This document shows, piece by piece, positions 37,581-51,239 of a DNA stretch of 64,000 nucleotides. The position numbers and the translations under genes are program-made. The notes under the pieces are model-generated. The model worked only from the letters and a program-made list of their open reading frames with translations, was not told the origin of the DNA and did no database searches. Each line of letters begins with the position of its first letter. Within the stretch, counting starts at the first letter, position 1. This DNA comes from Albula goreensis (taxonomy: Eukaryota; Chordata; Actinopteri; Albuliformes; Albulidae): positions 9,532,128 through 9,596,127 of the forward strand of contig CM040758.1 in the NCBI GenBank assembly GCA_022829145.1, in the 5' to 3' direction.

Positions 37581-38352
37581 CGGTAGGTATCTTTCATAGT
37601 GTGTAGATATATAAGACTGAATCAAACGTTAGCCAGTGGGGCTTATGTAGTCAAATCTGATTTTTATTGGTTGCAATACTTCTGCACTACAGCGTGGGTT
37701 TCATGCTTATAAAGTATTTATTGTATGAGGTAATGTTTACTTCATTACATATTTATCGGGATTCCCTCCTGGTTTTGCTTGAGAAAAATCAAATTCTGGA
37801 CACAAGTAAAACGTTGTTCTTGTCGAAAAGGGAATAATTTCTAAAATATGTCAAACTAATTCTCCTTCTCTCAAAGCGTACGAAATGGCACAATCGAGAA
37901 ATATATGAGATAGTCTTCTCTTCTAAAATTATTTTTTATGTGTTTTCTGGTATGACTTTGTATAAGTACCAGCGTATCATCATCAAGTCGTTGCTTGTTA
38001 AATCACTTTGTTTATTAATGTTTTCTTAATGAAGAAATAACACTTTTCATTGAAGTATACTTGTATAATGTAAATATTTCATCGGAACCACCTCATGCAC
38101 ACAAATATATTCGTACAGGTTTTGCTGTATTGCTGTTTTAGCAGAGATAAATTGATGAATTACTTTATGTAATGTCTGTTGCTTTTGGTTATTTGAGAAA
38201 TGAATTTATTAATTTATTTCATTCATGTATCTTTTAAGTTATTGATTATTGAATTGCAATATGTGTTCATTAAAGAACCAGTTTTAACGTTTTATTGGAA
38301 TTCAGTTTTCAATGAATTTTATTATTTCTGTAGACCTAATGGTTTTGCAATG

Positions 38353-38353
<1 letters not shown>
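37581..38353. other. Downstream flank of pou4f2, AT-rich
   Basis: No gene was seen. It could be the far 3' UTR if later polyadenylation signals are used. Confidence 0.45.

Positions 38354-38403
<50 letters not shown>
38354..38403. repeat. (ATT)n microsatellite, about 16 units
   Basis: It is a pure ATT run ending in ATTACAG. Confidence 0.96.
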
Positions 38404-39721
38404 AGAGTGAATTGCACAGCCAAGGTGTAATGAAACATTAGTTGCTATGAGCTAAGATCTCATAACAAAGTATAAAATGTAAACAAAATTCCAAATTTTG
38501 GATAAGGAATGTAATTGATTTTGCATAGTCTTACAATATAGTTTTAATATCCAAAACATTTTATTAAAACTCACATTAAGAATAAATACACATTTAGCGA
38601 CACTAATATGTTTTGTGTGCAGGCCTTCTTTAATGTCTTTAAAACCATGGATTTAATCCAGAGCGTTCCAGACAAGTTATGATTCTGGGTTTTAGTCACT
38701 CACTCAGAGCACATGTATATACATACCCTGTGTGAGAGGGAAATTCTCGCTGATTTTGCGGCTCATGGTACCCTACCTGAGAGCAAATGCTAATATTCTA
38801 TTAGAGTCTAATCATGGAGTCTACAGAGATCTAGATACCTCCCTAGAGGGTTCCTGTACCAGCTGTCAAACCCGGAAAAACACCACGGCTGCCAAACCTG
38901 GCTGTCTTTATTTAAACACATAGCCAACCTCTCCTCATTCCAACATCAGCTTGGACACGTTTTTAAATGTATCTTAGTATCAATTTATGTTGGATGTTGA
39001 AAGACGTGAATTGAAATTCAAGCATGCTCAGTTCAAAATTAAAGGCAGGAGTTCAGGGCAAAGACGCGATGTTAAAATCAGCACCACGGATAGCTACCAG
39101 CTTCAACGCTATCAGAGGGTCTTGTTTCTTGTTGGGAATCATAAGAGCCTGTTGGTATATAGAGTTGATTCGTTTTATTTGACTACATTTCATTAACATA
39201 TAACGTAGTTATATACTTGGTATATAAGTAGTGATAAACTTGGCATATATCATATTTTATACTGTATGCAGACGGCATGTTTTACACCAGACGTTTTTAA
39301 TTTAATCTGCAGGACAGTACACTTAATTAACTTTTTAAAAATAAAATCATAATTCTGTGTTTTGACAGGTAGTTAATAGTTAGCTGAAAGTAAACGTACG
39401 TCTGTCTATCTTTACCAGTTACATGTTATATTATAGAATGAAAATTATATGAACTGTTAATGTTGATCAGATTCATAATCCAATCAGCGGTCTGAATCAA
39501 ACCTTACTGTTCATAAAGTAATATAAAACAAGCAGTCACTTTAGAATTTACGTTTGTATATTTTCTTTCACCAGACGTAGAAAATGTTATTTAAATGTAT
39601 CATGACATGTCCACAGCTCCACAGCACTCCACCCGCACCTCATGACGTCATAGTATGGGACATAAAAACTCACTCGTGTTTTGAATATAGATACACTATG
39701 GAAAATTTGTAATTCATTTTG
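38404..39721. other. Non-coding, nothing assignable
   Basis: AT-rich; no supported gene or repeat. Confidence 0.45.
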
Positions 39722-39768
39722 TGTACATACATTCATATGTATGTACATATGCATATTATTATTATTAT

Positions 39769-39807
<39 letters not shown>
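39722..39807. repeat. Two adjacent inverted repeats, including (ATT)5-GG-(TAA)12
   Basis: TGTACATACAT (39722-39732) pairs exactly with ATGTATGTACA (39737-39747) across a 4-nt loop. Then (ATT)5 at 39755-39769 is followed after GG by (TAA)n to 39807, its own reverse complement. Confidence 0.9.
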
Positions 39808-39808
<1 letters not shown>

Positions 39809-40928
39809 CAAATTAGCTTAAGTAAAAACACCCATACTTCCTCTGGCAAAATGGGCAGTGTTGCCAAACTGATTTTTAATACACGTTGGGATTGGCAGAA
39901 TTACTAATATCGCTGAGCTTTTTTTTTAATTAAAATGTCCTCTCGGTGAACTAAAATCATTTCTGCACATCTTCTGAAGGGGCTATTCACTTCATAGTTC
40001 ACACTAATTTGAACGAATTGCTAAATTACACAGCGAATTATGAAAACTAGATAATTGCTAGGAGTAAGTAAGTAACCATTAGTTATCTCTGTTAATTACG
40101 GTCGGTCAGGGGGAGCAAAAATGTGAAATTCTCATTGGGAATTAGAATTAATTCTCTGCATTGACTATGACGACTTGACATCCCTATACTCTGCATGAGG
40201 TTGTGTTAGCTCCCTCTGGACGATATATCCCGTTTAACTTTTATAAAAGCTGAAAAAAAATCTATTTCGTCCTTTGATAATAAATTCACACTTGAAGTGA
40301 AGGCCTCTAACAAGTTTATGCGATAGCTTTTGCAAGAGCATTTCTGGCATGAACTTGGCTACTTTACCTCTGAATTTGACAGAATTCACACATAAAAAAA
40401 AATTAAAACATGAAATTCCGTTTAAATGTAATCTGAGCACCAAAGCACTGTTACATTGGTTACAGGTTCCAAACATTGATAAGACATCTTCCCAGCCACG
40501 TTGGTAAAGAAAGGGCGAGCACTGTTTTCCTTTGTTATAATTAGGCCGTCGGTTTTATTTTTCTCTTTTCCCTGAACATTTTCGCCTTTCACTGGGATTC
40601 TGATGAAAATTTAATGAAGCCGGGGACTGTCGGAGCTCCGCCGGGAGAACTGCGAATAGAATATTTTAACTGTACATTTACTCCAACTGTCTGCCTTCAA
40701 AGACGTGACTGCTCTCAAATTAGGAGAACCACAGGCCAGAAACTGAACACGCGATACCATAACCTTTTATTTATTGTTATGATTTTTTTTACTGCAATGT
40801 CACAATATCGACTATTTAATCGTATGCTATTTTAAACAATATATGTCTTTTGTAGAATGACAATACTTTTATATATTTTATTTATTTCAGTGGATTTAAT
40901 TGCCTAATTATCACCACAGGGTATTAGA
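39808..40928. other. Non-coding, nothing assignable
   Basis: AT-rich; no gene is supported. Confidence 0.4.
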
Positions 40929-40946
40929 ATGCCAAGTTTTTTACAG

Positions 40947-41021
40947 ACACCAATCCAAGGAGTTCGGCTTGGAAAGAACAAGAGCTCACGTTATTTCAAG
41001 CCCAACATTCCCAATGCAGCG
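40947..41021 (+). other. Candidate 75-nt exon (possible ncRNA or short coding exon)
   Basis: Acceptor: AAGTTTTTTACAG ending at 40946, with a branch-point-like CTAAT about 39 nt upstream. Donor: GCG followed by GTGAGT at 41022. The length is 25 codons and all three frames are open. The frame in phase with an ATG at 40929 reads MPSFLQTPIQGVRLGKNKSS and ends NIPNAA at the donor, so a first exon starting before 40929 is also possible. I recognise no protein family. Strong splice signals with no known partner exon could equally be chance or part of a long non-coding RNA. Confidence 0.3.
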
Positions 41022-44000
41022 GTGAGTAGACTTCTTTTATACATGTTCTATTTTCATGTTATCGCATAGTCAGTTTATTTACTGATCTTATTTCCAACTG
41101 AGGATTCAAAATGCCTTTTGCATACATACAATATGCAAACTATAACACAGAGATACAAACAGAGACATTGCGCACATACATTGCCTGAAGGAAGGCGCAA
41201 GCGCCCGCAAGCACGCGCGCACGCACACGCACGTGGATCTTTCTCAGCTGTTGACAGTCTGAGGAGGAACGCATTTTACTGCCAGTGGATTATGAATTCC
41301 CAAATGACAAAAGGGGCATTTGGGCCAAACCAAGTATTTTTATTAATAACGTCCATTCAAATTATACAGTCTTGGGTTATCTCTGAGGGAGACTGGCAAC
41401 AAGACGCTACACACAATAATTGTTTAAAATCATGAGCAAAGAGAGGATTTAGGCTCGCAGAGGTAAATTCTCGAGTTAATGAGTTTTTATTGTGCTCCAA
41501 TATTTTACTAAATAGTTCCAGTTCCCAAAGGGAAATACTCTACATCCTGAGACGCTAAATCGCGATACATATGACCCTACCTCCTTTTCCTTGAATCAGT
41601 AATGGGAGATGATTGATTGATCGTTGCCCATAGGTGTGTAGGGTACCCGAGTTTATTCTTTTACAGCTTTCAAAGCACAGTGTTCGTCCGTACGTTCACA
41701 CTAGTGCAGGTGGGTGTATGCAAAACCAGCTGACAAACAATCATAGCCCCATCCCCACCAAATATTCCAGATTGTCACATTTATGAGTGGTTTACTAATA
41801 TTTGACTGGCTATTGATTAATATGCATTTCTTGGTATGCATACTAATCCACACAAATGTAGCTATGTAATCAGGTCGAAATTAATGACTCAGTCATGTAC
41901 TAGCATTACGTTTAGAGGCGAGAACAGAAATGTCTCATTTCTGTAGCACAGAACTCAAACTAATCCACACATTCTGGAGAATCCGATTCTGTAGGCTACA
42001 TCCTGAGCTTGAAACCGAATTTTTGAAAAGCAAGTATTTTCTGAAATTCGTTTACCAATGCTTATTCAGCTACACAGGAAGTTCATTTGTATTTGTCAGT
42101 TTATTCGATTTTACAGCAGGTTCAACATAGGCAAGAAGCTTAATCAAGCTGAAAAGAATAGAAATCTACAGTATGTCATTAATGTATGGCAATAGAACAG
42201 GCTATATTTGTCTTCATCTTCCCCCACTTCACTGGGCGAGGACACACTAATTAAATAAGATCTAATAAAATACATCTCTGAGTTATTTGGGAAAGTTATT
42301 TGGGTTATCTTGTGTCGAATAATATATGGTTCATTTAAGCGAAATATTTATTGCATACTTTGAAATGTTTTTCTGTTGCTTTTAGAATGTTAGAGCATTA
42401 GAACATAACATATATATATTTATGATTTTTTTTGTGTTCTAATACATTGTATAGTATTTACTTGTTTACTGTTAAATGTAATTTATAATAGCATGTGCTT
42501 CTGAATGTATTGGCTATAGATATAGGTTATAAAGTAAGTATAACATTTTGAATGAGCAATCCTAGAACTAAATATTGATGTAAAATACAGCTACATTAAA
42601 ACATGCTGTGAAATGTCCAGCAGCTCTGCCATGGTCATTGCTATGACTGTGACCGAAGCCGAACAACTTCGGATCGGAGCAAGTTAGGCTATATATGTAA
42701 TGGTAACAGTTCATTTTGAATAACCGACGGCCATCTAAACAATCATCATTACCATCATCATCAACAACTGCCACTTTTCGACTGGTGACCCCGAGCATGA
42801 TTCGTTGAAGTCAGTGTCGATTAACTGTAAATCAGTTCGTCTCAACATCAGATCAGTTAACAATGGTTGTGAAAGAAAAAAACTCTTCTTAACATGACAG
42901 TCCTCGATACTTCCTGGAAACTAGAAGATTAGTGTCTGTTATATTCCGCCAATAACAACTTCACATTCTATTTTGGGTCACAAATTCCTCGTCTTGGTTG
43001 CCTTCATTTATACATATATACTCAAATTAGTTTAGACTTCCTGTGCGTTATGCGGGAAGTGGACAATAATCTTATAATCGATAATCTGATAACATGTTCG
43101 TTTTTAAATTTCTCAAAATTCGCCCTGGTCTTTGGAGAGACCATTTCATATGCTTTCACTGTTTGTGCTGAAGGTAGCTATGAGATGGATTAGCCACGAA
43201 TGATCATTATACCCTGTTGCCCCATGACATAAATCTGAAATGAGGCAATCCAAGAACTTCCCAAAACGAATGGGAGATAAGGGGTAGAGTCTGCAGGTTA
43301 TAACAGACAGGAAGCCTTGAGAGTTTTCACTTCACAATACCAAATGCAGAGACTGACTCTTAGTATGAGCACATCCATTTCAATATTGTGTGTTTTCTTC
43401 TTTTTTATTCTCCTCTTCAAGTAGCTGACCCATGAGGCTCCGCCCGTTTTCCCACGGTAATTTTTGTAGAGCAGAGCCGTCACGCCCTGGTCCCAAACGT
43501 ACAACCTATCTCTATGCGGTTAGGCTAATAGGAAGGCAAAGTATGGTGACAGTATAGCAGAAAGGGTTGCAAAAGGAAATATAATTTACCAATGACTTAA
43601 AAAAAAACTCCGCTACATTATCTGCGTTGCTTTGTAGACTTTTTATCATAACAGTCACAGTTTTCTCCTCTCAACCCATAGAGGTGTTCACTAACGAGGT
43701 CCAACTCTTTAAAAAGCTATGTTAATTATACAATCATGATTGAACGTAGGACATGTACATTATATTACTCTGTGAAAATACAGAAATTGAATATATATAT
43801 GCATTTATATATGCAAAACCGAATGACTTATACAATTATTGCATCGTCATATTAGGTGTGTATAAACAGGCACATATCTCTCCATATGTCCCATTTGGAT
43901 AGGCTAGGCTATTTTAAAAACCCCTAAAATCGCAATGGAAAACTGAAAGTAATTCTGATAGCCTAGTCTGGCTCAATGTGGTTCAATCAGGCGAAACCCG

Positions 44001-44379
44001 GTCTGCTGGATGAAATGTAAATTATGCTGGCCTATGGGACATAGCCTATAATTAACTGCTGTTTGCGGTTTTGCCTTCACTTTTATTTTCCCAAACAAAA
44101 CCACATAAAAGCAAACCATTACGGTCGTTAACATCAATCCTGGTATAATGCAACGTCTATAAATTAGAGGTAGAGATAGTACTTTTTGGAAGAAACAAGG
44201 AGACACCGACTCCATTTAGGTTCTATTCATTCGTTCTACTGCCAGGCTTGTTCTTCTGGGGATCTATTACTCTTATGCGCAAGGAGAGCCAGTATGGCCG
44301 GCTTTCAGTTTATACAGAACAGAATCATTTACATAAAGTCCTTTAGGCAAATAACTGTTGGGGGCTCTAATTTATATCT
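41022..44379. other. Non-coding; short alternating GC/CA tract at 41209-41234
   Basis: No gene is supported. The tract GCACGCGCGCACGCACACGC alternates purines and pyrimidines and could adopt Z-DNA. Confidence 0.45.
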
Positions 44380-44800
44380 GATCGAAAATTAGCCGTCATT
44401 ATGCGCTCCATTAGCAGCGTCTTTAATGTGCTTCTAAGCACCATTTGTCAAGCAGCTTGTTAATATCCTTCAAGTCTTTAAAGTTGAGAGCTCATTAAAG
44501 ACTCTGTGCCCTGTTATTGATGCTATTTTATAAAAAAAAAAAAAAAAAATTCAGAACAAGACCTGGCACTAAAGACTTTTCAGTTTCTCACAAGAAAATT
44601 GTTTGAAGCAAACAGCACGAATGACAACAGTAAAATGCACATTGGGAGTTAAAAAAGGAAGCTTGCTGTCAATGCAGAGGATTTACCTCGCTTTTCCTCC
44701 GCGTAGGAAATAAATACCTGTAAAGAAGTGTTTGGCTTTCTAAATGAATGTAATCCAACGGCAAGGAAAGAGTGTGAGGAGCTGCCTCTTTGATGCAGCT
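44380..44800. other. Unique-looking non-coding patch, possible regulatory element
   Basis: The sequence is balanced and non-repetitive except for an A17 run at 44533-44549, with blocks such as GCGCTCCATTAGCAGCG and GAGCTCATTAAAGACTC. An enhancer role is an inference only. Confidence 0.25.
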
Positions 44801-46812
44801 CTAAAATCTGATGTTATTGACAGCTGTATGTTAAGGCTTTTGTCTGAATCTTTCTCAAACAAAAGGTCGGAAATAAAATGAGATATGGGTTGGGGAAGAT
44901 GGGCCTAAATTGATATAAGTTATATTTGCATAGCTGTTCTGAAAGCTCGGTTTTAAAGCAATCAAACATAGGCCACACTATGGCGCCTTTCCAATTAACC
45001 GCTGTATATGAAAATGTGACAAATATATATTTTGTATTTTCGTTCCATATCATGGCAGTCTAAAAGTCTAAACAACTGATGTGAATGTATAGCAAAAGAG
45101 CTAAGGAAATTGAACGCGGAGGTCGCTTGGGATTGCTTTATTATGTAAGAGGTCACATGTTAGCGATCCGCATCTGTAGCCCATAATTAGGAGGCACGCT
45201 TTTTTTGCGCTGGTGGGGTTGGCTATGGTTTTATTATTGGTTAAACCCAGTGTCCTTAGTTTTTCTGCGGCTCCCCCCAGGCTAAAGCAATAAGGAGAGT
45301 AATTAGAATGCTAAAGACAGATGTAAATAAAAGGAATGAGACAGCGGTGAGGGATAGGGCTGCTGGGTCAGGAACTCATCAGGAAACGCAGTTGGTAGCA
45401 AATGACACGGTTGTGCGTGCCCTCGAGGCCTATGGCTAAGAGACGACAAACTATCCGCCCAGTGCGCAAGTGCAGCTCGACTTAACGCTGCAACGCATTC
45501 ATGCTTCAGACAAAATAATATATAATATATAGCATCATTAGCTATCTCTTCGACGTTCTAATTAATTTGTTAGTCGATCCGTGGGCTGCATTGTAATGTT
45601 GCTGCAGGAGTAAAATCTTTGAGGGCTGGAAGTCGTATGTCTCGAGCTCTTGTCACGCAGCGGGAATAAACCTTGTTTTGCATTTGCTTCATCCTGCAGA
45701 CTTTTCCGTCAGGAACTGCTGAGGTTTTAATGATGATTCCTGACTGATGTATCAATTACAAACACATGATTGTGCTGGAATTGGTAAAGCCTAATTTAGC
45801 ATGACTGGATGTGAACTCTGCAACACAGAACGTAGGCTTTCAAAAATATTTTTAGGAAAACATTAACAAGTAATACGTCGCCCTAAAGGTGTATACGTTC
45901 CTTGCTGTGCTAAAGCTTAGTGTCACATTTTAATCTTTTGAAAATGATCAACTGAAGAACGTCATCACATTAACACTGAGGCATCACCAGCTAAATTAAA
46001 ATAATTGTTTTGGTTTTAATTTACAGGGCATGATTTTGAACGGATTATCTCACTGGTGAAGGCTCTAAATTATATACCAGTAAAACTCTGGCCGCTAGAG
46101 ATTCCATTAATGTAATGTCGTCCGCATATTTTCAGTGTGGTTCAATGCATGTCCTTGAGATTTACATTAGCTTTTATATCATTCGAGAGCAAACAATTCG
46201 ACTTGCCTATTTATTAATATTGTGTGACTTGCATTAAACTTTTTTCTTCTTTTTTGCTCGATTTAATCCATCCACTGTAGCTGATCAATCGACTTTTTCT
46301 GTCAGATACTCAGTCATGATTTGTCTGACACCATACGCTGAAGCATATAGCCGAGTAATAGTTTCAAATGCACCATAAAACCTTATTCAGTGAGAACAGT
46401 TACATACAATTAAAGCCTCAGTCTGATATATATAGCTAAGTAATGTGGACATGGTATGTCCCATACTTTAATTAGATAACGACAATTTAATCTGAAGTAG
46501 AACATGTGGCAGGCTAAAGCAAATTGCAAAAAAAAGAAGCTTTGTGGATATGAGCTATATGAGCTATAGCAATATTACTTGGTAGAGAATTGGGAAATGA
46601 CTGAATTTGCACTTCCATGGCTGACATAGCTGAGGTTGCAGCGGCTCTCACACTTTAATGTCTGATTATTGGCAATATAAATCCACTTTTATTACAATAA
46701 AATTACTTCACTACAAGGGTGTCAAAACATGCCAAGGCGTGGGTTTCAGTCATCCAAAATGTCCATGGATATCTGTATAGACAGTGCAAAATGTCAACTG
46801 TAATAAACGTAC
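44801..46812. other. Non-coding; second unique-looking patch at 45110-45450
   Basis: 45110-45450 contains CCCATAATTAGGAGGCACGC and GGAGAGTAATTAGAATGC in a GC-richer setting, a pattern that fits a developmental enhancer; not demonstrated. There is no gene. Confidence 0.35.
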
Positions 46813-47018
46813 AGTGAGTGGGTAAGTGTGAGAATGAGTGAGTGAGTGAGTGAGTGAGTGGGTGAGTGTGAGAATGCAAGTGAGAATGCGTGAGTGAGTG
46901 AGTGTGAGAATGCAAGTGAGAATGCGTGAGTGAGTGAGTGAGTGAGTGATTGAGTGAGTGAGTGAGTGAGTGAGTGAGTGAATGAGTGAGTGAGTGAGTG
47001 AGTGAGTGAGTGAGTGAG
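46813..47018. repeat. (GAGT)n tetranucleotide array with higher-order unit
   Basis: GAGT runs are interrupted by a repeated block, GTGAGAATGCAAGTGAGAAT followed by GCGTGAGTGAG, present twice (about 46867 and 46909), so the array grew partly by duplicating a longer unit. Confidence 0.95.
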
Positions 47019-47144
47019 GGAAATCCTTAGCAATGTGTCATTTTGTAGCTGCTGGGATGAATGGTGAATGCAGGTTTCAGGTCTTTCCTGAGGATCTGGA
47101 GTGGCAGCTCATTGTTCACCTCTTTGATACCAAAGCAAAACGAA

Positions 47145-47260
47145 GGGAGACACCAGGGAGAAAGCAGGGAGACACCAGGGAGAAAGCAGAGAGACACCAG
47201 GGAGAAAGCAGAGAGACACCAGGGAGAAAGCAGAGAGACACCAGGGAGAAAGCAGGGAGA
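47145..47260. repeat. 22-bp minisatellite, 5 copies plus a partial
   Basis: The unit GRGAGACACCAGGGAGAAAG plus CA repeats at 47145, 47167, 47189, 47211 and 47233, nearly identical. Because 22 is not a multiple of 3, the translated repeat runs through all frames with a 66-bp period and is open on both strands, giving false ORFs. Confidence 0.97.
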
Positions 47261-49230
47261 TATGCCAAAGCTGTGATCTAAACTGGCAGCCACTGAGGTG
47301 ATTCTGGGAAAGTAGCATGTTAGGATGTAGCAAACAAATACATTAGCTATCCAGGACTCTCAAAGATATGACCATTTGTGAAGCATATACAAAGATTTGT
47401 TGATATTAAGCATAAAGATACCTGAATCTAGACATTTCTCATAATTCTCTGGACATCCCATATGGTCATTTATCTTGTCCAGATGTCTCAGAGTAGGAGG
47501 CACAGTGACCTCTCAACAGTGGATGTGATATAAGGTGTCATTTTTCCACTCCAAACTTAAGATTCTCCATATATTAATTGAATGACCCACTTTGAGCATG
47601 TAAACTCCAGATAACCCCTATAATGTCCCAATCAAGGCATATGAATATGTAAAAAAAAAAAAATCTCAGTACTTCTGTTTACTTGGCTTGCTCAATGTAA
47701 AGGCAGCCAAGATCTAGAAAAAAACATGCTGATGTAGACCGCTTTAGAACATAAGCACGATCCATAGTCAGACCTCATAAGGCATGTGTGTTTGTGAAAA
47801 CGTCACATGCCCTCTGACTCAAAGTATTCACCAGCTGTTTAAGTCATCAGTTGAAAACAGAAGTTAAGGCACCGTCCAGCATCAGATATTTTGCTTTGGA
47901 CACGAATCAGTGGAAAAAACTTCCATGATGCATTCTGGAAGCTGCCGTCATCATTTTTGAACAGTAACAAATTCAAATAAATATGTTGTGTTCATATAAC
48001 TTACACAAAAAGATTTTGCAAGCAAGAACAAAACAGAAAAAAACACCACAGTTCCTGTGATTTATATTAGATAATGTTAGTTCCTGTCATTGCAAATGTT
48101 AGGAATGTTAGTTCCTAACATTTTCATAAGCAACAAGGAAGCAATTCATTTTAAGTGAAGAAGAAGAAATCGAAATCCTCTTCAATCCCAGTAGTTATTT
48201 TCATTATAGGATTTGCAGTTGCATTAAATGTTCCCCTTAATTCTTCAGCCGCACAAAGAAAGAGAGAAGAAAAAAACAGTCACAGTTTTATTGCTATATG
48301 AAGTTGTCCCATGTGATACAACTATGCATAAACAGTGGCAGGGAAGTAACTGTGTCAGCAAGAACATATTCATATGAATGTTTCCTTATTGAATTACAAG
48401 TTGTGGTCAAAAGGTTATGCTGCTTCTGATGTGTCAGTGTTTTGATTGGCTGACTGCAGTCCCATGCAGTGTACCCTGCAGCTTCAGGCTACAGCTGCAT
48501 TGTACAATAGAGTGGTACGATCTCACTGTATGACAATGTCCAGGGGCACCCTGGTCTGCCAGGTTTTCAAAATCCAAATAACCATCATATACCATATAGC
48601 TCATTTCTGTAAGCTGATTTGAATCTGATAGCACCATCAAGTGATAAATATTAAAACCAGATTTAGTGTTCAGGCAAATACTGTCCCTGGATATCCAGCA
48701 AATATGATATATTTTTGTGTGCAGATGTGTGCATGATATGTAAGGCAGCACAAAGATTTCAGGAGGTTAGACTTAAAGGCAGAGACAAGTGTTTTCATTT
48801 CAGACAGAAAATGCTGTGTTTAGAACTTGTGCTCTCTATATATCTCTGAGATACTTCCCAGTACATAAATGTATTAAGATTTAGATATATTCTATTTCCC
48901 ACCTTTTTGCCCTCTATCAGAGGTTGATTAGAACCATTGTATATCATTCATGTTTGCTGATGACCTCCGTAATATTACACATTAGTTACTTTACACAGTT
49001 GGGGCTCAGGCCCCCCGCAATGTGGAAAAACCACAAAAATATACATTAATGTTATACATATATTTTATGCATTTATCACTTACTAAACGTTTTTACGTTT
49101 TCTTTACTTTTCGTCTGCTACACGCATCATCTGCAGCGCTACACTGTTTCCCGCGCAATGTGGGAGGGTCACCTGTATTATATAGTATTAATGTTATCCT
49201 CTTATATTCCTGAAGTTCCCCCTTGAAAAG
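47261..49230. other. Non-coding, nothing assignable
   Basis: An A13 run lies near 47651. No gene or recognisable transposon is seen. Confidence 0.45.
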
Positions 49231-49285
49231 TTATTCTATTCTATTCTATTCTATTCTATTCTATTCTATTCTATTCTATTCTATT
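49231..49285. repeat. (ATTCT)n pentanucleotide microsatellite, about 10 units
   Basis: It is a pure ATTCT/TTCTA tract. Confidence 0.97.
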
Positions 49286-49557
49286 AAGGATGAGAGGTTA
49301 CAGTGAGTCATTGTGAAGTGTTACATGTTTATTAGTGATCTGTACAGTACTGAGCGATTCATGAGCACATGAGGGAAGTCTGTATCTCTCTGTAATCACC
49401 ACAGTCAGTGTGAAAGTCTCACTTCACCGCCTCACCTTCTCCGACTCAAAAAGCGAAGAAAACCATTTCCAGCATATTCAGCCCTGCGCAACTTTGCGGG
49501 AGACATGTTGCTTTTGTTGCATGTTTCCCCCTTTTACCACCCAAAATGGACCAGGGA

Positions 49558-49700
49558 TGGTAGTGTAGTGAACCTGTTTAGAAGATGGGCTTGTTACCGA
49601 GAGATTATTGGTCCAAATCTGCTGTGATGTCCTTGCATGAGAAAGTACCTTCCTTGGGAATGTGCATACATTCTCAGGCACTCTAAGTGTAATAGAACAG
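49558..49700 (+). mobile_element. tRNA-derived SINE relic
   Basis: TGGTAGTGTAGTGAACC, then GGGCTTGTTACCGAGAGATT and a B-box-like TTGGTCCAAATC follow the order of teleost tRNA-derived SINE heads (GG-CTTGTAACC-AAGGTT-GGTTCGAATCC). A TGTCCTTGCATGAGAAAG block matches the usual 'GCCCTTGAGCAAGG' body part. No conserved tail can be assigned. Confidence 0.65.
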
Positions 49701-51239
49701 CCCCACCAAGGACCCGTGTCCCTCAGATTAGAGAGGAGGAAGTTATACACACCAGACTGCTTTCATTCTGATGATGGCTGGTCCTCAATTAGTTTTCACA
49801 CTGAAGATGCAACAGCTATCATGCATTGCCTTAGACATTGGAGGAGCATTAAGTCTGAGTTATGGCTAAAACTATGGAAAATTCATTTCTTATGAAGAAT
49901 ATGACGTATATATATGAATTGTATTTTGCTAAAATATCTGTATTAACACATAACCGTGGGATTTAATTTTCACACAGAATCTTAACTTTATCTGTGTGTA
50001 AACATAAGTATTCATTTGCAGGGTTCGAAATAAAATGAAAAGCTTTTTTGCTAGTCTGAAAAATGTGACATTTATGCCTACTAATAAAAATATTTGGATC
50101 AAAGCCCTAATTGAAATGAGGCATGACAATTCTAATAAGGTGTTGAAAGCAAAAGGTTTTCATTATATTGCTTAGTCTACATTGATTAGGATGTCGATTC
50201 AATATGTGTTACACACATACAATGGGTGTGTGGTGATTTTTTAACCTTTAAGGTGGCTTAGAACATGACATTTTTATGAGTACACTATATAATAACTGTT
50301 TTCCACACTACATTTCATACAGAACTACAGATGACCTTGTGCCAATCAGAGCAGAGGAAACATTTTTTTATTATATATTGATGCTGATGAATGGATACAG
50401 TTTCTGAAGTGAAAGCTGCTTTTTGTCTTGCATGTATCTGACTTTTACTTTAAGGACTTAAGAGGGCGATACTGGTTGAAAAATCTGACTATAGTTGCTA
50501 TCATATTTCATCAGTAGCTGTGACATGTTTCTGACGTGGTTAGAGATCCTGTGCTGTCACTGGATTCTGGTCATGCAGAAGGCCAGAGAAGTGCCATGCA
50601 GCCCAGGTTGTTTGTGTGTAAATCTTCAGGGTAGTTCAGAGACGGTTGCTCAGATAGGGGGAACCTGCAGGACATGCAAGTATACAAAAGAAATTGTATT
50701 GGCGCACCAAGCTTTTGACACTGATGTCTCATTTTCCTCTCTCTCTCTCCCTCGCTCTCTCTCAAAAAAAAGTCTGGGAGGCATACAGCAAAAATCGTAG
50801 CACAACACTGTTTCTCAGTTGTTGACCTATGTGAGTGCAACTACTACCATTTTGTGAATCTATATCCATTGATATTTTTTTTTCACGACTTAAAACCGTG
50901 TATGAAGTTCCCGCCATTACACTGAGGGTAGATCAACAGCCCCACATAAGGAAATATGATTCCTGTCAGACAGCTGTCCACATCCTTTCTTAGAGACACA
51001 TATTGCCGTGCACTCTACTCCGAAGAGTACCAATTATACATCTGAGTTTACTTGTAATCAATCACCACTTATTTAAATCAGCATATTATTCATTTTATTC
51101 GAATGCATCCTTTTTAAAATGGTATGAAGAAGGCCGCCTTTCTGTCGCATTTTTCTCTTCTGTATGTATTTGTAAATGCACACATTTCGTCAGTCAGGCC
51201 CTGGCTCCCAGTTATAATTATTGGCGATTTGTAGCAGAA
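49701..51239. other. Non-coding; CT run at 50739-50765
   Basis: No gene is supported. Confidence 0.45.

Noticed and set aside
46703-47033. Ser-Leu-Thr-His repeat frames on the minus strand
   Set aside because: Translation of the (GAGT)n array.
47033-47333. Repetitive protein-like frames on both strands (RETPGRKQ and LSPWCLSAF repeats)
   Set aside because: They arise because a 22-bp minisatellite without stops is open in every frame; not a real repeat protein.
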